DNA of 64,000 bases from Streptomyces sp. DH37 (lineage in GTDB: Bacteria > Actinomycetota > Actinomycetes > Streptomycetales > Streptomycetaceae). The notes beneath the pieces are model-generated. The model saw only the letters and a program-made list of their open reading frames with translations, did no database searches and was not told the origin of the DNA. Shown here piece after piece: positions 56,482 through 64,000 of the stretch. The DNA is taken from contig NZ_JARVKV010000017.1 in assembly GCF_029813835.1 (NCBI RefSeq), positions 1 to 64,000 on the forward strand, given 5' to 3'. Each line of letters starts with the position of its first letter. The first letter of the stretch is position 1. The position numbers and the translations under genes are program-made.

Positions 56482-57471
56482 ATGCGCTTCCGTCCGACCG
56501 GCCGCGGCCTGCTCGCCATGGTCGTCCTGGCCACCGTCCTCCTGCCCGCCACCGCGGCGAACGCCGCACCCGCCGACCCCGTCCCGGCCGAATCCGTTCC
56601 GTCCGCGGCGGCACCCGCCGCCGACCTGCAGGGCGACGGCCTGATCGCGCTGCGCGTGGGCGGGCTGTTCGCCGAGGACCTGGAGGAGGACTCCAACACC
56701 GGGGACGGCGACGAGGTGCGGGTCCTCGTCAACGACACCCGCGTCTGGCCCGTGAACGACGGCGCCTACGACATCGGCCGGCCGAGAACCTGCGTCAGGT
56801 TCGTGGAGCCGTGGGTCGAGGGCAACGGAAGCTGCGGCGACCGGACCGAGAAGGGCGGCGGGCACCTGGTGATGTTCTTCCAGGTGGGGGAGCGGGTCAC
56901 GGTCAAGATAGAGGAGGACGACCTGGTCGGGGACGACGACCTCGGCAGTGCCACGGTCACGGTGGACGGCACCCGTCAGTCCTTCACGGCCTCCCGCAGG
57001 GACGGACAGTGGCCGGACACCGTGTCGTACAGCGTGAGCGCCCAGCTCGTGCCCGTCACCCAGCAGACGGTCTACAACTGGAACAGCGGCAGGTGCCTGG
57101 AGATCAAGGAGTCCTCCGACGCCAACGGCGCCGCCGCCCTGCTGTGGAGCTGCGTCGGCCAGGACGGCGCCAGGTGGAACTTCCAGCGCGCGGGCAACTC
57201 GGGCGAGGTGCTGATCCGGCGGGCCGGCAACGGGAAGTGCCTGGAGATCGCGAACTCCAAGGACGACAACGGCGTCATCGCCCAGCAGTGGGACTGCGTC
57301 GGCCAGGACGGCATCCGCTGGAAGGTCGTCTCGGTGAACTCCGAGGCCTACTACATCGTCAACGAGAGCGGGAAGTGCCTGGAGGTGCAGAACTCCTCCG
57401 TGAACGACGGTGCCAGGATCCAGCAGTGGAGCTGCGTCGGCCAGCCCGGCGCCCTGTGGGGCCGGTACTGA
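56482..57471 (+). CDS. secreted RICIN-domain protein
   Basis: 329 aa. The signal peptide ends about ATAANAA (residue 28). An unassigned domain (30-190) carries DLQGDGLIALRVGGLFAEDLEEDSNTGDGDEV and acidic EEDDLVGDDDLGSATVTVDG, resembling secreted beta proteins with possible Ca2+ binding. RICIN repeats at 195-329: WNSGRCLEIKESSDANGAAALLWSCVGQDGARW and two more, each QQWDCVGQ/QQWSCVGQ. RBS GAGGAGAGACC. Confidence 0.88.
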   Translation: MRFRPTGRGLLAMVVLATVLLPATAANAAPADPVPAESVPSAAAPAADLQGDGLIALRVGGLFAEDLEEDSNTGDGDEVRVLVNDTRVWPVNDGAYDIGRPRTCVRFVEPWVEGNGSCGDRTEKGGGHLVMFFQVGERVTVKIEEDDLVGDDDLGSATVTVDGTRQSFTASRRDGQWPDTVSYSVSAQLVPVTQQTVYNWNSGRCLEIKESSDANGAAALLWSCVGQDGARWNFQRAGNSGEVLIRRAGNGKCLEIANSKDDNGVIAQQWDCVGQDGIRWKVVSVNSEAYYIVNESGKCLEVQNSSVNDGARIQQWSCVGQPGALWGRY

Positions 57472-57559
57472 CGTCCCGCGCCCGGCGGACCGGGCCGCCC
57501 GCCCCGCCGGGCGGGCGGCCCACCGGCGCGCCCGGTCCGGTGCCCTGGGGCGGGACCCG

Positions 57560-58705
57560 TCAGCCGGAAGCGCCGGAGGGAGTGTCGGACGGCGCCGGGG
57601 AATCCCCGAAACCCCCGGCCCCGTGGCGGAGGGCCGGCAGATAGTGCCGGGCGAAGAGCTTCGCCACCAGGTCGCGGCGGCTGCGCACCCCCGTCTTGTC
57701 GAAGACCGCCTTCAGATGGTCCTGGACGGTGTGCGGCGAGAGGCCGGCACGGCGGCCGATGTCCGCGGTGGAGTGGCCGCGCAGGACGAGTTCGGTCACC
57801 GCGCGTTCCCGGGGGGTGAGCCCGTAGGCGGTGATCAGGAAGGAGGTGCGCTCGCTCGGCCGGGCCGGCTCGACCGCCACGGCGATCCGGACCGGGGACC
57901 GGTCCCCGAGGCACCAGGCGTGCAGCCGCACCGGGCCGCGGGTGCGGGTGTGCGCCCAGGAGGTGAGGGAACCGGCGGCGACCGGTGTGCGGACGGCGGC
58001 GGCGACGGCGTAGACAGCCGGCGGCAGACCGTCGCGTGCGGCTCCGCCGTCCGGGCCGCCGAGCTCCTCGAACCACAGCGCGACGGCGGGCGTCAGGTGC
58101 AGCACCCGGTAGTCGTCACCGAGCAGGATCAGGCCCGGAGCGGTCGCCGGCGGCTCCTCCCGGGCCCGCTGCGTCAGGTGCAGGCGGCGCAGCGCGTCAC
58201 CGAGCGGCTGCGCGAGTGCTCCCGCCACCGCGATGTCGGCGTCGCCGAAGGCGGGGGCGTCCCGGCCGCGGCCGAGGACGAGGGCGCCCCAGGAGCCGTG
58301 CCGGTCCCGGAGCAGCACCCGTAACTCGTCGCGGTATCCCAGCGGACGGACGATGTCGCGGTAGCGCGGGCTGTGCTCCAGCCGGTCTCCGGCCTCCCGG
58401 CTGAGCAGCCCGACGGGTACCGGCCGCCGGGCCAGGTCGGGCAGCAGGTTGACGTCCCCCTCGCGGTACTCGATGTCCAGCATCCGCGGCATCAGCCGCT
58501 CGGGAACGGCGTCGCGGTAGTTGCCGCCGGTGTTCATCAGCGTCGCCGGATCGACGGTGACGCCGGCCCAGACGTCGAACCGCAGCACCGGAGCCACCGC
58601 CCTCACGACGCCGTCGAAGAAGTCCTCCACGTTCTGCGCGGCCGCCGCCGCCCGCACCGCCGCTTCCCGGACCCGTCCGACCCGTCCCCCGCTGTGTCGG
58701 TCCAC
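57560..58705 (-). CDS. LuxR-family regulator with GAF-like sensor domain
   Basis: 381 aa. The N-terminal GAF-like region (FFDGVVRAVAPVLRFDVWAGVTVDP, YRDELRVLLRDRHGSWGALVLGRG), a PAS-like middle (LILLGDDYRVLHLTPAVALWFEEL) and C-terminal HTH LTPRERAVTELVLRGHSTADIGRRAGLSPHTVQDHLKAVFDKTGV. A signal-sensing one-component activator; target unknown. Confidence 0.88.
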   Translation of the reverse strand: MDRHSGGRVGRVREAAVRAAAAAQNVEDFFDGVVRAVAPVLRFDVWAGVTVDPATLMNTGGNYRDAVPERLMPRMLDIEYREGDVNLLPDLARRPVPVGLLSREAGDRLEHSPRYRDIVRPLGYRDELRVLLRDRHGSWGALVLGRGRDAPAFGDADIAVAGALAQPLGDALRRLHLTQRAREEPPATAPGLILLGDDYRVLHLTPAVALWFEELGGPDGGAARDGLPPAVYAVAAAVRTPVAAGSLTSWAHTRTRGPVRLHAWCLGDRSPVRIAVAVEPARPSERTSFLITAYGLTPRERAVTELVLRGHSTADIGRRAGLSPHTVQDHLKAVFDKTGVRSRRDLVAKLFARHYLPALRHGAGGFGDSPAPSDTPSGASG

Positions 58706-58900
58706 GGTGGCAGGCTAACCGCTCCGGGACGAGCCGGTCCACGCGGTTCCAGCCGGTGTCCGGCGGCCGTCCCGCCGCGGCCCCGGGCGACGGCCGTGCG
58801 CGTCCGGAGCGCGGCCGTAACCGAGACCGAAGGGACTGTTCCGGGGTCCGCCGGCGTCTTCGCAGGACCGCGTTCCGAAACGACCGGTAGGTGCTGCGGC

Positions 58901-59536
58901 TCACGGCGTTGCTGACGGCGGGTCTGGGGCGGTCGGCGGGGCGGGATCGGCCGTGGACGGCCCGGTGCGGACAACGGCCTGGTCCCCTCGCGGACCGAAC
59001 AGGTGCAGGATCTCCACGCTGCTCGTGTCCGCAGGGCCGAACCAGTGGGGCTCGGTGGTGTCGAACTCGGCCACTTCGCCGGGCCGCAGCGTGAAGTCCC
59101 GCTCCCCGAGGATGAGGCGTAGCCGACCGGCGAGGACGTAGAGCCATTCGTAGCCCTCGTGGGTGACCGGTTCCGGCCGGCGGGGTGCCAGTACCTGCTT
59201 GAAGACCTGCACCCGGCCCGGGTACTGCGTCAGGGGCACGAGGACGCTGCCGCGCCCCCTGTGCACGGGCCGGAGGTGCACCCGGGGGTCACCGCTGGCC
59301 GGCGCCGCCACCAGTTGGTCGAGTGCGACGCGGTGCGCCCGCGCCAGCGGGATGAGCAGGTCCAGGGTCGGGCGCCGCTTGCCCGATTCCACCCGGGACA
59401 GTGTGCTGACGGAGATCCCGGTCGTGGCTGCGAGTGCCTCGAGCGTGAGGTCCCGTTCCCGGCGCAGCCTGCGCAACCGGGGCCCGATGCCGCCGAGAAT
59501 CCGCTCCAGCTCCGCGTCCTCTGATGCTGTGTTCAC
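58901..59536 (-). CDS. XRE-cupin transcriptional regulator
   Basis: 211 aa: HTH RLRRLRRERDLTLEALAATTGISVSTLSRVESGKRRPTLDLLIPLARAH, then a cupin effector domain (HEGYEWLYVLAGRLRLILGERDFTLRPGEVAEFDTTEPHWFG). GTG 59536. It is divergent from the MFS gene with a TTTTGC-N7-GCAAAA repeat overlapping the shared region, so it likely represses the pump. Confidence 0.92.
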   Translation of the reverse strand: MNTASEDAELERILGGIGPRLRRLRRERDLTLEALAATTGISVSTLSRVESGKRRPTLDLLIPLARAHRVALDQLVAAPASGDPRVHLRPVHRGRGSVLVPLTQYPGRVQVFKQVLAPRRPEPVTHEGYEWLYVLAGRLRLILGERDFTLRPGEVAEFDTTEPHWFGPADTSSVEILHLFGPRGDQAVVRTGPSTADPAPPTAPDPPSATP

Positions 59537-59544
59537 GGACCCAG

Positions 59545-59563
59545 TTTTGCAGTGTTCGCAAAA
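59545..59563. promoter_or_regulatory. TTTTGC-N7-GCAAAA operator
   Basis: A perfect 6-bp inverted repeat of AT-rich arms with a 7-nt centre, 9 bp upstream of the XRE-cupin start and 70 bp upstream of the MFS start. Probable binding site of the XRE-cupin regulator. Confidence 0.65.
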
Positions 59564-59632
59564 TCGATGGGCTGTGGCCGTCGTCCGGCCCGACCCTTGC
59601 CGGGCAGTGTTCCCGGACGTGAGAGGTGGACC

Positions 59633-61087
59633 TTGACCGCGACGACTCACCCTGTTCGACCCACGCTGAGTGCGCGCAGGCGCTGGACGGTACTGGCCGT
59701 CTGCTGCCTGAGCATGTTCCTGGTGGGCCTGGACACCACCATCGTCAATGTGGGCCTGCCGGCCATCGGGCGCGGCCTGGACGTCGATACGCGCGGTCTC
59801 GAATGGATCGTGGACGCCTACACCCTCGTCCTGGCCAGTCTCCTGATCTCCTCCGGCGCACTGGCGGATCGCTTCGGACGCCGCCGGGTGTTCCAGTGCG
59901 GGCTGGCCGTGTTCGGCGCGGCCTCGCTGGTCTGCGCGCTCGCCCCGTCGGCGGGCGTACTCGTCGCGGCCCGCGCCCTGCAGGGCGTCGGCGCCTCGAT
60001 GCTCAGCCCGGTGGCGCTCGCGATCGTGGTGAACGCGATGCCGGACCCGAAGGAGCGGGCGCAGGCCATCGGCATCTGGGCGTCGGTGTTCGGGCTGAGC
60101 ATGGCCGCCGGTCCCCTCACGGGCGGCGCGCTGCTCGAGGGGCTCGGCTGGCGGGCGCTGTTCTGGATCAATGCACCGGTCATCGCGGCCGCTCTGCTGC
60201 TCAGCGCGGTGTTCGTGCCGGAGTCCCGGGCACAGCGGGCCCGGCGGCTCGACCTGCCCGGCCAGGTCCTGCTGACCATGGTCCTCGCGGTCGCGGTCGG
60301 CGTCCTGATCGAAGGGCCGCACATCGGCTGGACGTCGCCCGCGGCACTGGCGGGATACGCATGGGCTGCCGTGGCGACGGCCGGATTCGTGTGGGTCGAG
60401 TTCCGCCGGCGTGAGCCGCTGGTGGATCCGCGGCTCTTCGGACGCCCGGTCTTCAGCGGTGCCGTCGTGGGCGCGGTGGCGGTCTTCGTCGCCCTGAACA
60501 CGACGCTACTGCTGAACACCTTCTACCTGCAGCACGCCCGTGAATGGACGCCGCTGGCCGCCGGCGTGGCGACCTTGCCCCTGGCCGTCGGAGCGACCGT
60601 CTGCGCCCCCTGGTCCGGTCGCATGGTCGGCCGCACGGGACCGCGGCTGCCGCTGCTCCTCGCCGGCGGCTTCATCACGGCCGGCGGGCTCTGCCTGGTC
60701 CGGCTCACCCCGCACACGAGCGTGCTCCTGCTTCTGACCGCGTACTCGCTCATCGGCATCGGGTTCGGCTTCGCCAACGCCCCGATCACCAACACCGCGG
60801 TCAACGGACTGCCGCCCGCCCGTGCCGGCGTGGCCGGGGCGATCACCTCCACCGCACGGCAACTTGGCTCCGCCGTCGGCATCGCTCTCGCCGGCGGTCT
60901 GGTCACGGCCACCGACCCGACGGGGCTCGCACTCGCGTCCCGCCCGGGCTGGATCCTGGTCGCCGCCTGTGGCGTACTGCTCCTCCTCGTCGCCCGCGTG
61001 TCACGGCCGAAGGGGGCCGCCGCGGGCCCCGCCTCCCGCAGGCGCGGTGAGCTGCGCGCCTCACTGCAACGCACCGTTGTCCGCTGA
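59633..61087 (+). CDS. DHA2-family MFS drug efflux pump
   Basis: 484 aa, about 14 TM helices. Motifs: LDTTIVNVGLPAIGRGL, SGALADRFGRRRVFQCGL (motif A), FGLSMAAGPLTGGALLEGLGWRALFWINAP (motif C, antiporter). Proton-coupled export of hydrophobic or cationic compounds. TTG 59633 follows GAGAGGTGGACC; an ATG at 59552 lies in the operator region. Likely repressed by the XRE-cupin protein. Confidence 0.9.
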   Translation: MTATTHPVRPTLSARRRWTVLAVCCLSMFLVGLDTTIVNVGLPAIGRGLDVDTRGLEWIVDAYTLVLASLLISSGALADRFGRRRVFQCGLAVFGAASLVCALAPSAGVLVAARALQGVGASMLSPVALAIVVNAMPDPKERAQAIGIWASVFGLSMAAGPLTGGALLEGLGWRALFWINAPVIAAALLLSAVFVPESRAQRARRLDLPGQVLLTMVLAVAVGVLIEGPHIGWTSPAALAGYAWAAVATAGFVWVEFRRREPLVDPRLFGRPVFSGAVVGAVAVFVALNTTLLLNTFYLQHAREWTPLAAGVATLPLAVGATVCAPWSGRMVGRTGPRLPLLLAGGFITAGGLCLVRLTPHTSVLLLLTAYSLIGIGFGFANAPITNTAVNGLPPARAGVAGAITSTARQLGSAVGIALAGGLVTATDPTGLALASRPGWILVAACGVLLLLVARVSRPKGAAAGPASRRRGELRASLQRTVVR

Positions 61088-61111
61088 AGGGCGCCGCCGT
61101 CTCATGGCCTC

Positions 61112-61429
61112 CTATGGCCGGATGCACTGGCCACAGGCGTTGCCGACACGAAGTGCGGAACTCCGCGGCGTGCGCGGCATGTGTTTGAGCGCGTGGGGCG
61201 AGGTTCGGGTGGGAAGCCCGTTGCGCCTACTGGTTCCTGTCCGCTGCGGTACCGGAAGCGCGCGCGTCGTCCCTGTCGAGGCCGCGCGCCTGGTCGATGA
61301 GGCCGGTGGATCCGGCCTCCGGCAGGACGCCGGCCCGCCGGCCCGGAAATCGATGCTTGCGAAGTCGTATCCGAAGACGGCCTCATCGAGGTCGCCGAGG
61401 TCGTCCGCGGTCGGCTCGATGGTGCTCAT
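61112..61429 (-). CDS. small ORF with acidic N-terminus
   Basis: ATG 61429 follows GGGAGCAGCGCTC. The first ~31 residues (MSTIEPTADDLGDLDEAV, FGYDFASIDFRAGG) have strong coding bias and acidic character; then this frame becomes Arg/Pro-rich. A one-base shift near 61330 gives AGVLPEAGSTGLIDQARGLDRDDARASGTAADRNQ with good codon bias and a stop. Either a frameshifted ~68-aa acidic peptide or a chance frame. A RiPP-like precursor is only a thought; no modifying enzyme is visible. Confidence 0.35.
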   Translation of the reverse strand: MSTIEPTADDLGDLDEAVFGYDFASIDFRAGGPASCRRPDPPASSTRRAASTGTTRALPVPQRTGTSRRNGLPTRTSPHALKHMPRTPRSSALRVGNACGQCIRP

Positions 61430-61484
61430 GAGCGCTGCTCCCGTACGTGATCGGGGGTACCGGGTTGCGCTCGGGGCGCTGTGC

Positions 61485-61526
61485 GGCCGTCGGGCACACC
61501 GTGAGGTCGCGATGTGCCCGACGGCC
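61485..61526 (-). terminator. 14-bp perfect hairpin after the second MFS gene
   Basis: GGCCGTCGGGCACA (61485-61498) pairs exactly with TGTGCCCGACGGCC (61513-61526), loop 14 nt, 68 bp beyond the MFS stop on the minus strand. Confidence 0.65.
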
Positions 61527-61593
61527 GTCTGCCGTGCGGGCGGTGTCGTGCTCCGTCCGCGTCGTGCCCCGTCCGCACGGAGTTCCCCCGAGG

Positions 61594-63213
61594 TCAGCGA
61601 GCGGCGACGCTCCCCGCGACCCCGGCCTCCGGGGCCGCCCCGGCGCCGGGCTGGAGGGGTGCGGTGTTCTCCGGGCCGCGCAGGGCGACGTGGAGGAGCA
61701 GTGCGGCCATGACGGCGACGCCGATCCACATGGCCTGCTGCCAGCCGTCGACGAAGGACTGCTGTGCGGCGTGGATCAGGCCCCGGGAGTGGCTGCCGGC
61801 GGTGGGTGCGACCTCGATGGCGTTGGCGACGCCCTCGCGGGCGGTGTCCGCGGCCCCGTCGGGGATGCGCATGCCCTCGAGCCTGCCGTCGACGGCACTG
61901 CGGTAGCCGTTCGCCAGGAGCGCGCCGAGCGTGGCGACACCGAGAGCGGTGCCGAACTCGCGGGTGACGTCGTTGAGCGCGGAGGCGACGCCCTGCCTGG
62001 CGCGGGGCAGTGAGCTGGTGATGGCCTCGGTGGAGGGCGTCATCGACAGACCCATGCCGGTGCCCATGGCGAGCATGCCGGCCAGGATGGACGGGTAGCC
62101 GCCGTCGACGGACACGAACAGCGCCATCAGCGCCAGACCGAGGGTGGCCAGGGCGACGCCCACGGTCATGGTGGAGCGGGCGCCGACCTTGGCGGCCATC
62201 CTCGGGGCCAGGCCGGAGGCCGCCATCATCATGACGGCCATCGGCATCATCGCCGCCGTGGACAGCAGCCCCGACCAGCCCAGCACCGCCTGGAAGAACG
62301 GGAAGAGGACGACGGCGATGCCGGCCTGGACGCCGAAGACGACCAGCAGGGTGATCGAACCGGAGGCCAGGCCGCGCTCGCGGAAGAGGCGTACGTCCAA
62401 CAGAAAAGCGTCGCGGCGGCGCAGTTCCCAGGCCACGAAGGTGATGACGGCGACGACGCCGACGGCCAGGCTGATCAGGGTGACGGGGGCGGTCCAGCCG
62501 CGCTCGGGGCCTTCCTGCAGGACGAAGATGAGGCCGATCACGGCGATGGCGGAGACCAGCGCACCGATGGTGTCGAAGGAACGGGTGGAGCGTTCGCGGG
62601 AGTTGGGCACCGACTTCAGAGCCATCGCCAGCGCGACGGCGACCAGGACCACGGGCAGCGCGAACAGCCAGCGCCAGTCGGCGACGTCGACCAGCAGGGC
62701 GGAGAGGAACATGCCCAGGACGCCGCCGCCTCCGGCGACACCGGTCCACACGCCGATCGCCTTGCCGCGCTCCTCCTCGGGGAAGGTGGAGGTGATGACG
62801 GCGAGAGTGATCGGCATGATCATCGCGGCGCCGATACCGGCGGCCACGCGCGCGGCGATCATCACTCCGGCCGACGGAGCGAGTCCCGCGACGACGCCGG
62901 CGGCGCCGAAGACGATCAGTCCGGTGATCAGCACGGGCTTGCGGCCCAGACGGTCGCCGATCGCGCCGAGCGGCAGCAGCAGCGCGGCCAGGGCGAGGGC
63001 GTAGACATTGATGATCCACAGAACGGTGGTCTGCGAGGCGCCGAACTCGACGGCCATGTGGGTCTGGGCGACGTTCAGCCCGGACACCGATGCGATGACG
63101 GCCATCAACGCGATCGAGACGGTGATCAGGATCGCGCGCAGCCGACGCGCATCCGGCGTTCCCGCGCCGCCGGCCGACGCGGCCGCCGGCTGGGGGGACT
63201 GGTTGGCACTCAT
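61594..63213 (-). CDS. DHA2-family MFS transporter
   Basis: 539 aa, about 14 TM helices: NVAQTHMAVEFGASQTTVLWIINVYALALAAL, GDRLGRKPVLITGL (motif A), GVAGGGGVLGMFLSALLVDVADWRW (motif C region). ATG 63213 follows GGAAGGAAACC. Drug or metabolite export inferred. The next gene upstream on the same strand is the flavoprotein at the window end. Confidence 0.92.
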   Translation of the reverse strand: MSANQSPQPAAASAGGAGTPDARRLRAILITVSIALMAVIASVSGLNVAQTHMAVEFGASQTTVLWIINVYALALAALLLPLGAIGDRLGRKPVLITGLIVFGAAGVVAGLAPSAGVMIAARVAAGIGAAMIMPITLAVITSTFPEEERGKAIGVWTGVAGGGGVLGMFLSALLVDVADWRWLFALPVVLVAVALAMALKSVPNSRERSTRSFDTIGALVSAIAVIGLIFVLQEGPERGWTAPVTLISLAVGVVAVITFVAWELRRRDAFLLDVRLFRERGLASGSITLLVVFGVQAGIAVVLFPFFQAVLGWSGLLSTAAMMPMAVMMMAASGLAPRMAAKVGARSTMTVGVALATLGLALMALFVSVDGGYPSILAGMLAMGTGMGLSMTPSTEAITSSLPRARQGVASALNDVTREFGTALGVATLGALLANGYRSAVDGRLEGMRIPDGAADTAREGVANAIEVAPTAGSHSRGLIHAAQQSFVDGWQQAMWIGVAVMAALLLHVALRGPENTAPLQPGAGAAPEAGVAGSVAAR

Positions 63214-63349
63214 GGTTTCCTTCCCGAAGGGGCATGCGGAACCAGCGCCGGGACGGGACCGGTCGCCAGGTCGGTGAGACAGGGGCTCGCTCACCGCGCG
63301 GACCGCTGGACGGCGGTCCGCGCGGCTCTTCAGCAGCGGGGCTTACACG

Positions 63350-64000
63350 TCAGCCGGTGGCCTTCCGCGCGGCGGCGAGCGCGGCGTCGGTGTCCGCGGC
63401 GGCCGGCACGGCGTTGATGTGGGAGCCGGCCAGGGCGCCGGCCGCAGCGGAGGCGCCGACCTGGGCGGTGAGGTCGGTGGCGTTGCCGGCCACCCACACG
63501 CCGGGGACCCCGGTGGCGCCGGCCATGGCGGAGGCGATCCGACGGCCCATGTTGTCGGGCAGGTCTTCCACCGGCAGCCTCAGGCCCTCCAAGCCCTCGG
63601 TACGGGCCCGCATCCGTGTGGCCACGGCCAGGATCCGCCGCCCCACGAACGTGCCGTCGGTCAGGCGGACGCCTGCGAGGGCGCCCTGCTCGGTGACGAC
63701 CTCCCTGACGTCGGTCTCGATGACGCGGATGGCGCGGGCGGCGAAGCGGGCGCGGGTCCCGGAGTCCAGGCCGGTGCCGCGAGTGAAGTAGACGAGGTCA
63801 TCCGTCAGCTGGCGGAACAGCCAGGCGTGGTGGACGGAGGCGGGGCCGGTGGCGAGGATGCCGATGGGCTCGTCGCGCACCTCGTAGCCGTGGCAGTAGG
63901 GGCAGGGCACCACGCTGTGGCCCCAGTGCTCGGCCAGGCCGGGCACCTCGGGCAGCACGTCGCGCAGGCCGGTGGCCACCAGCACCCGGCGCGCCGTCAG
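63350..64000 (-). CDS. thioredoxin-reductase-like FAD oxidoreductase (5' end outside)
   Basis: Partial, C-terminal ~217 residues visible. CPYCHGYE is the redox disulfide of the thioredoxin-reductase family; GVWVAGNATDLTAQVGASAAAGALAGSHIN is the FAD-binding C-terminal motif. The reading frame continues beyond 64000 (VLVATG before the ATG). It lies 137 bp upstream of the MFS gene on the same strand; possibly one operon. Confidence 0.9.
   Translation of the reverse strand: MTARRVLVATGLRDVLPEVPGLAEHWGHSVVPCPYCHGYEVRDEPIGILATGPASVHHAWLFRQLTDDLVYFTRGTGLDSGTRARFAARAIRVIETDVREVVTEQGALAGVRLTDGTFVGRRILAVATRMRARTEGLEGLRLPVEDLPDNMGRRIASAMAGATGVPGVWVAGNATDLTAQVGASAAAGALAGSHINAVPAAADTDAALAAARKATG

Overview
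The window is very GC-rich, with strong G/C bias at third codon positions, frequent GTG/TTG starts and typical actinobacterial families (BlaI repressor, TerD/TerB, Spo0M-like, RICIN lectins, VanZ, DHA2 MFS pumps). It looks like Streptomyces or a close relative. Secreted glycan enzymes, many broken transposases and single-gene resistance functions suggest a chromosome-arm or accessory region rather than the conserved core. It opens with a 23-G run, so position 1 may be a contig edge. I saw no rRNA, tRNA or CRISPR array.

Layout. 0.3-4.8 kb: secreted GH10 xylanase, small conserved proteins, an IS21 IstB remnant, a RibD_C reductase and a hydrolase-fold protein without its catalytic Ser and His. 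6.2-11.5 kb: a MITE-like element, then a compact NRPS-like operon (acyl-CoA dehydrogenase, carrier protein, Cys-nucleophile hydrolase, methyltransferase, stand-alone adenylation enzyme) resembling systems that oxidise carrier-bound proline. Its adenylation gene has no ordinary start codon. 11.5-19.2 kb: truncated nucleoside phosphorylase, PASTA lipoprotein, chromate module (chrB as two ORFs, divergent chrA, perfect operator palindrome), Tn3 and IS5 remnants, APH(6)-like kinase.

20.3-32.8 kb is the most coherent region: two TerD proteins (one fused to a two-TM membrane domain), TatA, a BlaI-type repressor next to an M56-peptidase remnant, GlsB, TerB, a Spo0M-like protein, a helix-hairpin-helix protein, two paralogous ~48-residue membrane peptides, a CNNM/CBS pair and Hsp20. 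Four copies of one operator, TCTACA-N4-TGTAGA, lie in promoter positions between 22.7 and 27.8 kb. I infer a BlaI-controlled envelope/tellurite-type stress regulon. 33-37.3 kb: Imm51-like immunity remnant, a 59-nt near-perfect palindrome, a flavin-fold protein and a RICIN protein between inverted IS ends.

37.3-47.3 kb: methyltransferase, phosphotransferase, large Tat-exported GH127 beta-L-arabinofuranosidase with a lectin tail, SnoaL and VanZ proteins, and a histidine kinase/response regulator pair. 48-64 kb: redox-type NmrA/Rrf2 pair, transposase debris with a second MITE copy, a 719-aa secreted PKD protein, a divergent AraC/oxidoreductase pair, a RICIN protein, a LuxR regulator, an XRE-cupin regulator divergent from a DHA2 pump, a small acidic ORF, a second DHA2 pump, and a thioredoxin-reductase-like flavoprotein cut by the window end.
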